Shown here: piece by piece, positions 1-8,769 of the stretch
How positions within the stretch are numbered: position 1 is the stretch's first letter
How the letters are laid out: each line of letters starts with the position of its first letter
From: Acidobacteriota bacterium
GTDB lineage: Bacteria > Acidobacteriota > Terriglobia > Terriglobales > Acidobacteriaceae
DNA: 64,000 nucleotides
Assembly (NCBI GenBank): GCA_018268775.1
Contig: JAFDVV010000038.1
Span: forward strand, 1-64,000
Reading direction: 5' to 3'
Notes under the pieces: model-generated
Told to the model about the DNA's origin: nothing
Seen by the model: only the letters and a program-made list of their open reading frames with translations
The model's database searches: none
Program-made: the position numbers and the translations under genes

Positions 1-778
1 CCTTGGCGAACTCGTCCTTGCGCAGGACGCCGTTGTTGACGAAGATGCACGTCAGCCGGTCGCCGATCGCGCGCGCCACCAGCACCGCTGCGACTGACGA
101 GTCGACGCCGCCGCTCAGCCCGCAGATAGCGTGGCCATCGCCCACCTGCGCCTTGATGCGTTCCACCGTCGATTGGATAAAGTGCTCCGGCGTCCAGTCC
201 GGCTTCGCGCCGCAGATGTCGAGGCAGAAGTTCTTCAGCAGCTCCATTCCCTGCCGCGTATGGGCAACCTCAGGGTGAAACTGCACGGCCCAGATCCTGC
301 GCTCTTCGTTGGCAATTCCCGCCACCGCATTTGCGGTCTTCGCTGTGAGTCGGAATCCTTCGGGCAGCGTCTTTGCTTCGTCGCCGTGCGACATCCACAC
401 ATCGAGCGTCTGCGGCAGGCCGCGAAACAGCGGCGTCTCGGAGATGACCGAGACCTGCGCATGGCCATACTCGCGCGCGGGTGCCTGCTCCACCTTGCCG
501 CCGAGATGGTGCGTGATGAACTGCAAGCCGTAGCAGATGCCCAACAGCGGAGTGCCCATCGTAAGCAGCGCGGGGTCGGCCGCCGGAGCCTCGGCATCGT
601 AGACCGAGCTCGGGCCGCCCGAGAGGATCAGCCCCTTCGGCTTCAGTTCGCGAATCTTTTCAAGAGACGTCGTACAGGGCAGCACGACGGAAAACACGTT
701 GAACTCGCGGATGCGCCGCGCGATGAGCTGCGTGTACTGCGACCCAAAGTCAAGGATAACGATCGTAGAGGTGTCCAC
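1..778 (-). CDS. guaA: GMP synthase (glutamine-hydrolysing), C-terminus cut by window edge
   Basis: Converts XMP to GMP with glutamine and ATP, the last step of guanine nucleotide synthesis, in the cytoplasm. The 259 visible codons hold the class I amidotransferase domain: oxyanion-strand SGGPSSV near residue 53, nucleophile Cys82 in GICYG, and His168/Glu170 in QFHPEV. The start of the ATP-pyrophosphatase domain follows, with PP-loop SGGVDSS at 222-228. The GTG start is forced: an in-frame TGA lies two codons upstream. It is the last visible gene of a minus-strand run, 33 bp after the membrane-protein gene. The PPase and dimerisation parts lie outside the window. Confidence 0.96.
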   Translation of the reverse strand, partial: MDTSTIVILDFGSQYTQLIARRIREFNVFSVVLPCTTSLEKIRELKPKGLILSGGPSSVYDAEAPAADPALLTMGTPLLGICYGLQFITHHLGGKVEQAPAREYGHAQVSVISETPLFRGLPQTLDVWMSHGDEAKTLPEGFRLTAKTANAVAGIANEERRIWAVQFHPEVAHTRQGMELLKNFCLDICGAKPDWTPEHFIQSTVERIKAQVGDGHAICGLSGGVDSSVAAVLVARAIGDRLTCIFVNNGVLRKDEFAK

Positions 779-811
779 ACTTCAAGTGTAAATGGCCGCG
801 CCGCCGGATAT

Positions 812-1768
812 TTACTCCCCACCGCGATCTGCGTAGGCTTTCCACAGGCGCAGGTACCCCACCAGCCGGGCGACGTGGAAGAAGTCCGAGGCGACAAAGT
901 AGAGCACGGCGACGCCAGCCCACCACGTCACCAGGAACTCCGTCGTCGCAACACTCTCAAAGGGGAGCGGCGTGGCGGAAAAGACCAGCGCCAACACCAT
1001 CAGGGCGATCTTGACGATGCCCATCACCAGGTTGATCTCGACCAGCTTGCCCTTGAGCGGGCCAAGACGGAAGGCTGCCCTTAGGCTGGCGCCGACGTCG
1101 GTATTGTGAAGCATCGCCAGCATCGGGGCCACGCTGAATATCCAACTGACGACCGCCCACAAAGTAAACAGCCCCAATGTGGAGACAATTGCGAGCGCAA
1201 AGTAGCCAACCAGGTTCGGCTCGCCACCACGCAGGACGGGGCCGGTCACCGCAACTCCTGCCGCACCCCGCAGGCAGAGGAACCACAAAATAAAGCTCGC
1301 AGTCAGCGCTGTGACGCGGATTGCCTGCAGGACGATCAGCGTCCACGGGCGAGAGTGCAGCGAGCTGTCGATGCGGCGCATCACCACAGTCCGCCCCAGC
1401 GAAGACCATATAACCCAGGTCACCAGCAGCAGAGGAGCCAGCCATGCCGCCACCTGAACCACGGGCGGCAGCAGAATATCCATCGTCTCGGCAAGCGTCT
1501 CCGCGGCCTGCATCGGCTGCGTCACAGTCATCTTTTCAAGCGCGACCAGGTTCAGCGGCACCGATGCGTACAACCGCGAGCCCACGCGCCACAACAGAAG
1601 CAGCGCAGGGATTCCATAGACCCAGCGCCAGAGAACCTCCAACGCCGTCAGCGAAGGCCGCGACCAGCACTCCGACAGCACATGGACAAACGACTGCGTG
1701 GCGCGAACTTCGCCCGCAGCCGTGGAGACGATCACATCGTCGATGCCGTTCTTGTCGAGGGCCTTCAC
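812..1768 (-). CDS. Conserved multi-pass membrane protein, unknown function
   Basis: A 318-residue protein with about six hydrophobic segments (roughly residues 47-62, 98-120, 138-160, 175-195, 225-250, 270-292) and no catalytic motif that I recognise. It starts with GTG whose G is the last base of the leuS TAG stop (TAGTG, one-base overlap), so translation is probably coupled to leuS. It sits between leuS and guaA, which suggests constitutive co-expression with housekeeping genes but not a function. I judge the reading frame real from the tight coupling and from a consistent membrane topology; antisense frames here show only low-complexity Arg/Ala/Pro-rich translations. Confidence 0.8.
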   Translation of the reverse strand: MKALDKNGIDDVIVSTAAGEVRATQSFVHVLSECWSRPSLTALEVLWRWVYGIPALLLLWRVGSRLYASVPLNLVALEKMTVTQPMQAAETLAETMDILLPPVVQVAAWLAPLLLVTWVIWSSLGRTVVMRRIDSSLHSRPWTLIVLQAIRVTALTASFILWFLCLRGAAGVAVTGPVLRGGEPNLVGYFALAIVSTLGLFTLWAVVSWIFSVAPMLAMLHNTDVGASLRAAFRLGPLKGKLVEINLVMGIVKIALMVLALVFSATPLPFESVATTEFLVTWWAGVAVLYFVASDFFHVARLVGYLRLWKAYADRGGE

Positions 1769-4317
1769 TACTTCACCACGAGGTTGACCAGCTTGTTCGG
1801 AACAACGATGACCTTTGCAACCGTCTTGCCGGCAGACCGCGCCTTCACCTTCTCATCGGCAAGCGCCGCCGCCTTTACTGTCTCCTCATCGCTTCCAGCC
1901 GCAACCTTCACGACGTTCACCAGCTTGCCGTTGACCTGCACGGGAATCTCGACCTCGTCCTCGCGTGCAAGCTCCTCGTTAGCCACGGGCCACGTTGTGC
2001 GGAAGACGGTTCCTTCGCCGCCGATCTGCTCCCACATCTCGGCGGCAAAGAACGGCGCAAAGGGAGCGAGCAGCAGAACCAGGTTGCGGAAGATTTCGGC
2101 AACGGCCGCTGGCGAAACCTCGCCACTATCGATGGCAGCCTCCGCGGCGACGATCTCGTTGATCAGGGTCATGATCGCCGCAATCGACGTATTGAAGTGC
2201 CAGCGCCCGCTGAAGTCGTGCGTGATCTTTGCGATGGTCTGGTGCAGCTTGCGCAGCAGCTTCTGCTCCGTCGCTGAACCCGCGGTGAGCGTTGCGGCTG
2301 AGGCAGCGCGCGTCGTCTCCACGTACTTTGTGGAGAGCCGGTAGACCCTGCCCAGAAACCTGCTTACGCCCGCGACGCCCTCTTCCAGCCACTCCAGGTC
2401 GCGGTCGGGCGGCGCTGCGAAGAGCGCATACATGCGGGTCGCATCCGCGCCATAGCGCGCAATCATGTCGTCAGGCGATACAACGTTGCCCTTCGACTTT
2501 GACATCTTTGCGCCGTCCTTGATCACCATACCCTGCGTAAACAGGCGTTCCGCAGGCTCGTCGTTTTTGATCAGGCCCAGATCGCGCATCACCTTGGTCC
2601 AGAAGCGCGAGTAGATCAGGTGCAGAATCGCGTGCTCGACGCCACCGATGTACTGGTCGATCGGGAACCAGTAGTTTGCCTTGTCGCTGGCGAACGGGGC
2701 CGTTGCGTTCTTCGCGTCGGCGTAGCGGTAGAAGTACCAGCTTGAGTCGACGAAGGTGTCCATCGTGTCGGTCTCGCGCTTCGCGGGGCCGCCGCAGACC
2801 GGGCAGGTTGTGTTGAGGAACGCAGGCACCTTGCCCAGCGGCGAGCCGCCCTCCTGCGTAATCTCGATCTGCTCCGGCAATAGCACTGGCAACGCGCTCT
2901 CGAGCAGCGCAACGACACCACCCGGCTCGACGCCTGTATGTCCGTTCTGGCAATAGACCATCGGGATGGGCGTTCCCCAATAGCGTTGGCGGCTCACTCC
3001 CCAGTCCTTCAGGCGGTAGGTGACTGTCGGCTCACCGAAGCCCTTTACTTTCGCCAGTACGGCAAGCTTCTGCTGCGCTCCGACACATCCGAGTCCCGTC
3101 CACTCGCCGGAGTCGATCAGCACGGCATCGTCCTCGGCAGTAAACGGAAGCTCCGGCTCGTCGCCGTTCTTTGGAGCTATCACGCGCTTAATGGTGAGGC
3201 CATACTTCTGCGCGAACTCAAAGTCGCGCTCATCGTGAGCCGGAACGCTCATAATCGCGCCGGTGCCGTAGTCCGCCAGGATGTAGTTGCCTACCCAGAT
3301 CGGCACCCGCTCGCCGTTGAACGGATTGATAGCGTAGCGACCCGTGTTCACACCATGCTTCTCGATCGCGCCAAGGTCGTCGGACTCGCGCGCCTTCTTC
3401 TGCTCTTCCAGCAACGCCTCTACCTTCGCAGCAAGCTCGGCATCGTCAGCCGCAAACGCCTTCGCCACTACGTGCTCAGGAGCAAGCTGCACGGAAGTCG
3501 CGCCAAAGATCGTATCCACGCGCGTGGTGAAGACGGTGATTTTGCAGCAATCGGCCTTCACCTCGCCGTCGACGGCAAAGTCCACCAGCGCGCCCTCGCT
3601 GCGTCCGATCCAGTTGCGCTGCATGGTGCGGACCTTCTCCGGCCAGCCCTCGAGCTTGTCCAGCCCGTCGAGCAGCTCGTCGGCGTACTTCGTGATCTTC
3701 AGAAACCACTGCGTCAGATCGCGCTGCTCGACGATGGTGTCTTCGTGCCGCCAGCAACGGCCGTTCACCACCTGTTCGTTTGCGAGCACGGTCTGGCACT
3801 CCGGGCACCAGTTCACCTTGCTCTTCTTGCGATAGGCAAGGCCCTTCTCGAACATCTTCAGAAAGAACCACTGGTTCCAGCGGTAGTAGTCGGGCAGGCA
3901 GGTTGTGACTTCGGTGGACCAGTCATAGCTCAGCCCCATGCGCCGCATCTGCGTCTTCATAGCGGCGATGTTTCTGAGCGTCCAGTCGCGAGGAGGCGTG
4001 TTGTTCTTGAGCGCGGCATTCTCCGCCGGCAGGCCAAACGCGTCCCACCCCATCGGGTGCAGCACGTTGTATCCGCGCATCCACATGTGGCGCGCCAGCG
4101 CATCGCCGATGGAGTAGTTGCGGACATGCCCCATGTGCAACTGCCCGCTGGGATATGGCAGCATCTCGATGCAGTAGTACTTCGGCTTGCCCGAATCATG
4201 CCCTTCGGCGGCATATAACGCGGGGTCGGCGTCCCACCGCGCCTGCCACTTCGCTTCAATCTCTGCCGGGTTATAACGCCCCTGGCGTTCGGTCTCTTCC
4301 TTCACAATCTCGGCCAT
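1768..4317 (-). CDS. leuS: Leucyl-tRNA synthetase
   Basis: Charges tRNA-Leu. This 849-residue protein has the usual bacterial LeuRS length. The class Ia HIGH-type motif is in PYPSGQLHMGHVRNYSIGD near residue 55, followed by a zinc-type Cys pair in the WCPEC region near 170. The CP1 editing domain spans about 225-420 (VFTTRVDTIFGAT and VPAHDERDFEFA), and KMSKSKGNVVSP lies near residue 608. A C-terminal anticodon-binding domain ends in VIVVPNKLVNLVVK. The ATG start gives the expected N-terminus (RYNPAEIEAKWQARW). It is followed with a one-base overlap by the membrane protein, and lies 38 bp downstream of another minus-strand gene. Confidence 0.98.
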   Translation of the reverse strand: MAEIVKEETERQGRYNPAEIEAKWQARWDADPALYAAEGHDSGKPKYYCIEMLPYPSGQLHMGHVRNYSIGDALARHMWMRGYNVLHPMGWDAFGLPAENAALKNNTPPRDWTLRNIAAMKTQMRRMGLSYDWSTEVTTCLPDYYRWNQWFFLKMFEKGLAYRKKSKVNWCPECQTVLANEQVVNGRCWRHEDTIVEQRDLTQWFLKITKYADELLDGLDKLEGWPEKVRTMQRNWIGRSEGALVDFAVDGEVKADCCKITVFTTRVDTIFGATSVQLAPEHVVAKAFAADDAELAAKVEALLEEQKKARESDDLGAIEKHGVNTGRYAINPFNGERVPIWVGNYILADYGTGAIMSVPAHDERDFEFAQKYGLTIKRVIAPKNGDEPELPFTAEDDAVLIDSGEWTGLGCVGAQQKLAVLAKVKGFGEPTVTYRLKDWGVSRQRYWGTPIPMVYCQNGHTGVEPGGVVALLESALPVLLPEQIEITQEGGSPLGKVPAFLNTTCPVCGGPAKRETDTMDTFVDSSWYFYRYADAKNATAPFASDKANYWFPIDQYIGGVEHAILHLIYSRFWTKVMRDLGLIKNDEPAERLFTQGMVIKDGAKMSKSKGNVVSPDDMIARYGADATRMYALFAAPPDRDLEWLEEGVAGVSRFLGRVYRLSTKYVETTRAASAATLTAGSATEQKLLRKLHQTIAKITHDFSGRWHFNTSIAAIMTLINEIVAAEAAIDSGEVSPAAVAEIFRNLVLLLAPFAPFFAAEMWEQIGGEGTVFRTTWPVANEELAREDEVEIPVQVNGKLVNVVKVAAGSDEETVKAAALADEKVKARSAGKTVAKVIVVPNKLVNLVVK

Positions 4318-4355
4318 ACCTTCGATTGTAAAGAAAACTCATGCCATACGGGCTT

Positions 4356-5057
4356 TCAGGGCTTTTTTGCAGTACCGGGCTGTGCATCGTGATCGGGCTC
4401 CGGATTGCCGTCCGGGTCCAGGCGCCTGACACGTCGGAATCCGACGACGGCCCCCTTCTGGTCGCAGACCATCTGCCACATCTCGCCCGTCTGCTGGTTC
4501 AGAAGAAAGGTATGGGCCTGCATGCCGTGATCGGTCTTGTGAACAGCCGACTGCACAACCGTAAAGTGCAGCGGCACGGGAGCCACAGGCTTATCGACGA
4601 CCACCGGCTTCTTCGGCCACACCACCGACAGACAAAAGATGACCCCTATCGCAAGCGCTCCGATAGAGAACGGCCACAACAAGACATTGAACCATTGCTC
4701 AGTCTCTTTGCTTGAGCCATCCTTCTCGGTCTCCAACTTCTTCTTCTCCGCCTCCAGCCAGGTGCGCCTCACTGGATCGGGAATTGTGAACGGCGCTGCC
4801 AACTCCTCGTTGATCTCGTTGAGGTTTTCCTTCACACGTTTGATGCGGAGCAGCCATAGCAGATACACCACTCCGCCAATCATGCTGACCACAAACAACC
4901 CCAGAATCACGGCGACCGTTGGCCGCATCAGCGGATGCCGGCCATCCAACTGTTCAGGATGCAGAAACACGCCTGCCAGCACCGCTCCCGAAAGGCCGAC
5001 AATCCACTTCACGCCATCGAGGTAACCTGCAATTGAATCCGGTGCCGTGTCCGCCAT
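4356..5057 (-). CDS. Hypothetical membrane-anchored protein
   Basis: A 233-residue protein of unknown role. Residues about 15-30 and 50-75 are hydrophobic (WIVGLSGAVLAGVFL; VAVILGLFVVSMIGGVVYLLWLL). A Lys/Glu-rich, probably coiled region follows, then a third hydrophobic stretch near 140-165, and a soluble C-terminal part with LNQQTGEMWQMVCDQKGAV. The ATG at 5057 is preferred over the upstream GTG because GAGGGG lies about 14 bases before it and it begins two bases after the stop of the preceding gene. Tight spacing implies translational coupling in the same minus-strand operon as leuS. Confidence 0.72.
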   Translation of the reverse strand: MADTAPDSIAGYLDGVKWIVGLSGAVLAGVFLHPEQLDGRHPLMRPTVAVILGLFVVSMIGGVVYLLWLLRIKRVKENLNEINEELAAPFTIPDPVRRTWLEAEKKKLETEKDGSSKETEQWFNVLLWPFSIGALAIGVIFCLSVVWPKKPVVVDKPVAPVPLHFTVVQSAVHKTDHGMQAHTFLLNQQTGEMWQMVCDQKGAVVGFRRVRRLDPDGNPEPDHDAQPGTAKKP

Positions 5058-5059
5058 GG

Positions 5060-5455
5060 CTAGTAACCCCTCGGGCACTTCAGAAACGCCGAAAAATCAT
5101 CCGGCATTAGAACCTTTACCTCGCGCTCCTCCACCTTGCGGATCACCTCGGCGCACTGCAACGGGCCATCAACCACCCACCGCTCAAACATTGCCGTTCG
5201 CTCCTGGCTACCGCAGTGGGCCGCGCGCGTCAGTAGAAGTCCCATCATCTCCAGCATCGCCTCGGTCGTGCCCACCCCAAAGTCGATGCGCTTCTCCTTC
5301 CGTGCCACGAAGAAGAAGTTGGCGCAGGTCCGAAGAGTCTCGACACCCGAGTTGACATCGTCAAAGCCGTCATATTCCGTCTCGGGGGTCTTCAGCTTGT
5401 AGGTGGAGAGCTTGTATTCAACGGGGGGATCGTCAAAACTGAAATCGGGCGCCAT
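5060..5455 (-). CDS. Hypothetical protein, first gene of the leuS-guaA run
   Basis: A 131-residue acidic soluble protein (begins MAPDFSFDDPPVEYKLSTYK) with no signal peptide or membrane segment and no family I can name. The ATG at 5455 has CAGGAG six bases upstream, which decides it over an in-frame TTG five codons earlier. Its stop is two bases before the next start, so the two small genes are probably co-translated. As the first gene of the minus-strand run, its upstream region (5456-5676) probably carries the promoter for the run and for the divergent SDR gene. Confidence 0.68.
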   Translation of the reverse strand: MAPDFSFDDPPVEYKLSTYKLKTPETEYDGFDDVNSGVETLRTCANFFFVARKEKRIDFGVGTTEAMLEMMGLLLTRAAHCGSQERTAMFERWVVDGPLQCAEVIRKVEEREVKVLMPDDFSAFLKCPRGY

Positions 5456-5676
5456 GATCAACTCCTGCAAGAGGGTTCGATAGCGGGGAGGGAGAGTCCG
5501 CCCCGAAGCTACTCCAACCCGCCAGCAGAATCAACCTCAAACTCATTCTTCGTCATTTCGGCAGGACGAGTTCAAGGCTCTCGTTCAGCAGTACGCCCCC
5601 AAGGGCAAGTTCCACAACGATCTCATCACCGCGGAGCTTTATTCTTGAGAGAGCACATTGTGGGGAGGGCTTTCGG

Positions 5677-6390
5677 ATGGCAGACGAACTCAAAGGGCAG
5701 GTCGCGGTTGTAACAGGAGCCGCGCGCGGCATCGGAGCGGCGATCGGCAAACAGCTTGCCTCCATGGGAGCGACCGTCGTCCTCGCCGCGCGCGACCAGG
5801 CGCTTCTTGAACAGGTTAAACGCGAGATCGAGGCCGCAGGCGGCGTGGCCGAGGCCGCTGAGCTCGACCTTCTCGACGAGTCATCGATCGCTAACCTTGC
5901 CAAAGCAGTCGAAGCCCGTCATCGCCGCTGCGACATCCTCGTCAACAACGCTGGAATCGGTGTGCTCGGCAAGCCGCTGACTGAGTTGGCCCCGTCGGAG
6001 TGGGACAGGATGATGGGCACGAACCTGCGCGGCCCGTATCTCATGATCCGTGCGTTCGCGCCGTTGATGATCGCCGCGCAGTCGGGCCACATCGTGAACA
6101 TCTCGTCGCTCACGGGCCACAATCCGTTTCCCAATGGGGCCGCCTACTCCGCCTCGAAATGGGGACTCAACGGCCTCACCTACTCCGTCGCCGAGGAGCT
6201 GCGCCCGCACAACGTTCGTGTCTCTGTTGTCGCGCCCGGCTCGGTCAACACGGGCTTCTCGACCAGCAACAAGAACGGCGATAAAAAAATTCAGCCAGCG
6301 GACGTAGCTCGTGTTGTGGCGATGCTCGTCACACAGTCGCCGCAGTCATTTGTCAGCGAAGTTTTGATGCGGCCGACACAGAAATCCTAG
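5677..6390 (+). CDS. SDR-family NAD(P)-dependent oxidoreductase
   Basis: A 237-residue classical short-chain dehydrogenase/reductase. The Rossmann motif TGAARGIG is at residues 14-21, NNAG near 90, the catalytic Ser in ISSLTG near 142, and Tyr/Lys in YSASKWG near 157-161, followed by PG..NTGF in the substrate-loop region. The closest general type is 3-oxoacyl-ACP reductase or a sugar/steroid dehydrogenase; the substrate cannot be read from sequence. The ATG follows GGGAGGGC about 14 bases upstream. It converges on the endonuclease IV gene with a 13-bp gap and no obvious terminator. Confidence 0.9.
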   Translation: MADELKGQVAVVTGAARGIGAAIGKQLASMGATVVLAARDQALLEQVKREIEAAGGVAEAAELDLLDESSIANLAKAVEARHRRCDILVNNAGIGVLGKPLTELAPSEWDRMMGTNLRGPYLMIRAFAPLMIAAQSGHIVNISSLTGHNPFPNGAAYSASKWGLNGLTYSVAEELRPHNVRVSVVAPGSVNTGFSTSNKNGDKKIQPADVARVVAMLVTQSPQSFVSEVLMRPTQKS

Positions 6391-6403
6391 CCAGCGCGTC
6401 GCC

Positions 6404-7267
6404 TCACCCCGCCGCCAGCGTCCTCAGCACTCCAACGTTGCGCGCCTCATCGCCCGGAGCATCCACAGGGGTCTCGGCAATAAACGCGCAGTGCGCAAAC
6501 TTCGGCTCCTTCAGCAGACGGCAGAAGGCAGCCGCTCCAATTGTGCCTTCGCCGATATGTTCGTGCCGGTCGAGCTTTGATCCCATCGGCGCTTTTGCGT
6601 CGTTACAATGCCACACCTTTACTACGTCGAATCCTACCGTTGATTCGATCAACTTCATCGTCTCGATGTAGCCGTCCGGCGACACGATATCGTAGCCTGC
6701 AACATGCACATGGCAGGTATCAAGACATACGGCCACCGGTGCGCATGCCTTCAGGCAGTCCACCAGCTCGGCGACCTGCTCCAGTTTTCCGCCAAGCGAA
6801 AACTCCGCCCCCGCCGTGTTCTCAATCAGAATCCTGAAGTTCTTCCCTGCAAAATCGATCCCTTCGATGGCCTTTTCGATGGACTCCGCCGCGAGCTTCA
6901 GGCCCTGCTCGCGGGTCAGGCCCTTCCAGCTTCCTGGGTGCAGCACGAGATACTCCGCACCGAGCGCCAGCGCTCTCTCGACCTCGCCGCGAAACGCCTT
7001 TGTCGAGTTGTCTCTCACACTCTCCGTCTGGCTGCACAGGTTGATCAGGTAACTCGCATGGATGGCCACCGGGCCGACATCGTGCTTTGCCCGCAGCTCA
7101 GCCATCTTCGCCGCATCCGCTGCTTTGACCGGAGAAGCCTTCCACATCCGCGGACTCGCCGAAAATATCTGAAAGGTATTCGCACCTGCGGCGACCGCTC
7201 GATCCACCGCCGTCCACACGCCACCGCCCGTACCTACGTGAACACCGATTCGCTTCTTGTTTGCCAT
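6404..7267 (-). CDS. nfo: Deoxyribonuclease IV (AP endonuclease family 2)
   Basis: Cleaves DNA 5' to abasic sites in base-excision repair, using a three-metal zinc centre in a TIM barrel. The 287-residue length is typical. Metal-ligand motifs appear in the family order: HASYLINLCS near 70, LVLHPGSW near 110, ILIENTAG near 145, CLDTCHVHVAGYD near 182-194, KVWHCNDAK near 220, DRHEHIGEG near 234, and FIAETP near the end. The common CHAFAAGYD form here reads CHVHVAGYD, a conservative variant that keeps the ligand His. The ATG start gives a normal N-terminus (KRIGVHVGTGGG). Confidence 0.95.
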   Translation of the reverse strand: MANKKRIGVHVGTGGGVWTAVDRAVAAGANTFQIFSASPRMWKASPVKAADAAKMAELRAKHDVGPVAIHASYLINLCSQTESVRDNSTKAFRGEVERALALGAEYLVLHPGSWKGLTREQGLKLAAESIEKAIEGIDFAGKNFRILIENTAGAEFSLGGKLEQVAELVDCLKACAPVAVCLDTCHVHVAGYDIVSPDGYIETMKLIESTVGFDVVKVWHCNDAKAPMGSKLDRHEHIGEGTIGAAAFCRLLKEPKFAHCAFIAETPVDAPGDEARNVGVLRTLAAG

Positions 7268-7350
7268 GCTTCAAGCCTAACCGCAGCTTTTTTTATTGTC
7301 ATTCCGCGTGACGCCGCGTAACGCTTTTTGCTGTCGTTTCATAGCGCTAT

Positions 7351-7384
7351 TTGTTGTCATTCCGTAGCGCAGCGGAGGAATCTG
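7351..7384 (+). repeat. Interspersed short repeat, copy A
   Basis: Contains GTCATTCCG...GAGGAATCTG and is identical over 34 bases to the inverted copy at 63077-63110. A degenerate piece (GTCATTCCGCGTGAC) lies about 50 bp upstream near 7298. It sits between the nfo start and the DUF6526 gene. Confidence 0.9.
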
Positions 7385-7475
7385 CTTTTGTATTACCAGC
7401 TAAGAGCCGAAGCTCAGCCTATAAATTCATCATGCTATGCTGAGGCCGCACGTTTGGGAGAAAGGTGACCGCCCC

Positions 7476-7916
7476 ATGTCCGCGCCGCAAAGTTACAAGA
7501 ACCACGCCCGCTTCGATCCTCCGATGCACTTCTTCGTCTTCCCTGTTCTGCTGATCAACCTTGGCGTCGCCGTCTACGTTGCCGTCCACTTTCGCCATGA
7601 GTTTCCCTGGCTGGGCCACTGGACGATCCTCCTCGCGCTGGCGCTCCTGATCCTCGGCACCAAGTGCCGGATAAACGACCTCAAGGTTCAGGATCGCCTC
7701 ATTCGCCTGGAAGAACGGCTCAGGCTGGCCGCGCTGCTGCCGGCTAACGAGGCAGCCCACATCAATGAACTCACCACAAAGCAGCTCATCGCCCTGCGCT
7801 TTGCCTCTGACGAGGAGATACCCGCGCTCGTCCACAAAACACTCACGCAGAACCTCGATGCCAAGACAATCAAGCAAAACATCACCAACTGGCGGGCCGA
7901 CGATCACCGCGTGTAA
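7476..7916 (+). CDS. DUF6526 family membrane protein
   Basis: A 146-residue protein opening with the DUF6526 signature region QSYKNHARFDPPMHFFVFP. Two membrane helices follow (about residues 16-35 and 45-62), then a cytoplasmic helical tail with LEERLRLAALLP and LTTKQLIALRFASDEE. The function is unknown; the family is common in Bacteroidetes and Acidobacteria. The ATG at 7476 is preferred over one at 7437 because GAGAAAGGTGA lies just upstream and homology begins there. A strong hairpin follows the stop. The family assignment comes from memory of the conserved N-terminal motif. Confidence 0.82.
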   Translation: MSAPQSYKNHARFDPPMHFFVFPVLLINLGVAVYVAVHFRHEFPWLGHWTILLALALLILGTKCRINDLKVQDRLIRLEERLRLAALLPANEAAHINELTTKQLIALRFASDEEIPALVHKTLTQNLDAKTIKQNITNWRADDHRV

Positions 7917-7933
7917 TTTCGTGCATTCTTAAT

Positions 7934-7971
7934 AAACGAAGGGGCGGCGCCTTTGCGCCGCCCCTTCGTTT
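7934..7971. terminator. Strong bidirectional intrinsic terminator
   Basis: A perfect 17-bp stem (7934-7950 with 7955-7971) closes on a CTTT loop, with A-rich bases before and T-rich bases after. It lies between the convergent DUF6526 and NmrA-like genes and probably ends both transcripts. Confidence 0.9.
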
Positions 7972-7984
7972 GTCTACTTTCGGC

Positions 7985-8614
7985 TTAGTAGCCCACTGAA
8001 AAGACCGCACGCTCATGCTTCGGCTTCTCAATCTCGTCCACCAGCGCGATGGCATAGTCGGCAAACGAGATCCTGCTCTCACCCTTGGCATCCGTAACCA
8101 GTTCCTTCGTGCCCAGACGGAACTTACCCGTCCGCTCGCCGGGAACGAAGAATGCCGCCGGCGCAAGGTAGGTCCAGTTGATGCTGGATGCCTTCAGCAC
8201 CTCTGACGCCTTCTCGTGCGAGACGGCGATGGGGATATAAGCCTCCGGCAGATGACCCGATTTGGTAAGCGTCACGCCGGGAGCAACCTCAAGCTGCCCC
8301 GCGCCACCCACGACCACCAGCCTGGGCACGCCAGCTTTCTTCACAGCTTCGATCTCCAGCCTGGTGACATCGATCAGTTTGTCGGTGTTGTCTGCTGGAG
8401 GTTGATAAGCCGAAACCACAACATCCGCACCTTTGATGACTGCTGCAATCGTTCCAGCATCGGAAAGATCGTCGGTCTTCGCAGTTACACCCGGTTGCGC
8501 CTTGAGCTTTTCAACGTTGCGGGCGACTCCCGTTACATTGTGTCCACGCCTCAGCAACTCTTTGACGATCTCGGAACCTGCATTTCCCGTTGCACCGTAC
8601 ACCACGACATTCAT
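7985..8614 (-). CDS. NAD(P)-binding oxidoreductase, NmrA/atypical SDR family
   Basis: A 209-residue atypical SDR. The dinucleotide-binding motif GATGNAG is near residues 7-13, VARN follows beta-2, and VVVGGAGQLE is near 100. There is no YxxxK pair in the classical position, but YLAPAAFFVPGERTGKFR matches the NmrA/NAD-dependent epimerase-like flavin-reductase relatives. The substrate is unknown. The ATG at 8614 has GGAGG five bases upstream, which decides it over the ATG at 8626. Palindromes in its promoter region suggest control by a small regulator not in this window. Confidence 0.85.
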   Translation of the reverse strand: MNVVVYGATGNAGSEIVKELLRRGHNVTGVARNVEKLKAQPGVTAKTDDLSDAGTIAAVIKGADVVVSAYQPPADNTDKLIDVTRLEIEAVKKAGVPRLVVVGGAGQLEVAPGVTLTKSGHLPEAYIPIAVSHEKASEVLKASSINWTYLAPAAFFVPGERTGKFRLGTKELVTDAKGESRISFADYAIALVDEIEKPKHERAVFSVGY

Positions 8615-8684
8615 AGCATCCTCCATTTAGACAACATATGTCGCTTATTGAGATGCGCCTTCTCTCCTAGAGGATTCAACTTGT

Positions 8685-8717
8685 ACAACAATAGTTGTTT
8701 TTCTCTGGCAACAACTA
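8685..8717. promoter_or_regulatory. Candidate operator: repeated ACAAC/GTTGT palindromes
   Basis: ACAAC-AATA-GTTGT (8685-8698) is followed 12 bases later by ACAACTA (8711-8717), which pairs with TAGTTGT (8692-8698). The cluster lies about 70-100 bp upstream of the NmrA-like gene start. It is consistent with a dimeric regulator, but no cognate regulator is adjacent. Confidence 0.4.
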
Positions 8718-8718
8718 A

Positions 8719-8743
8719 GAACCCCGTCTTTGAGACGGGGTTC
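8719..8743 (-). terminator. Intrinsic terminator after the CysJ-like gene
   Basis: A 10-bp perfect stem GAACCCCGTC / GACGGGGTTC with a 5-base loop lies downstream of the minus-strand flavoprotein gene. The trailing minus-strand bases are moderately T-rich (TTAGTTGTTG). Confidence 0.7.
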
Positions 8744-8769
8744 CTTGACCGACAGTGTTTTACTGAGGG

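Noticed and set aside
1106-2344. 412-codon plus-strand frame over the membrane-protein gene and the end of leuS
   Set aside because: Gln/His/Arg-rich and then Ser/Thr-rich composition, antisense to two well-supported genes.
2938-4218. 426-codon plus-strand open frame opposite leuS
   Set aside because: Shadow of the LeuRS reading frame; no recognisable protein sequence or ribosome-binding site.
7298-7384. CRISPR-like spacing of the two GTCATTCCG pieces
   Set aside because: Only one full and one degenerate copy, with no regular repeat-spacer array.
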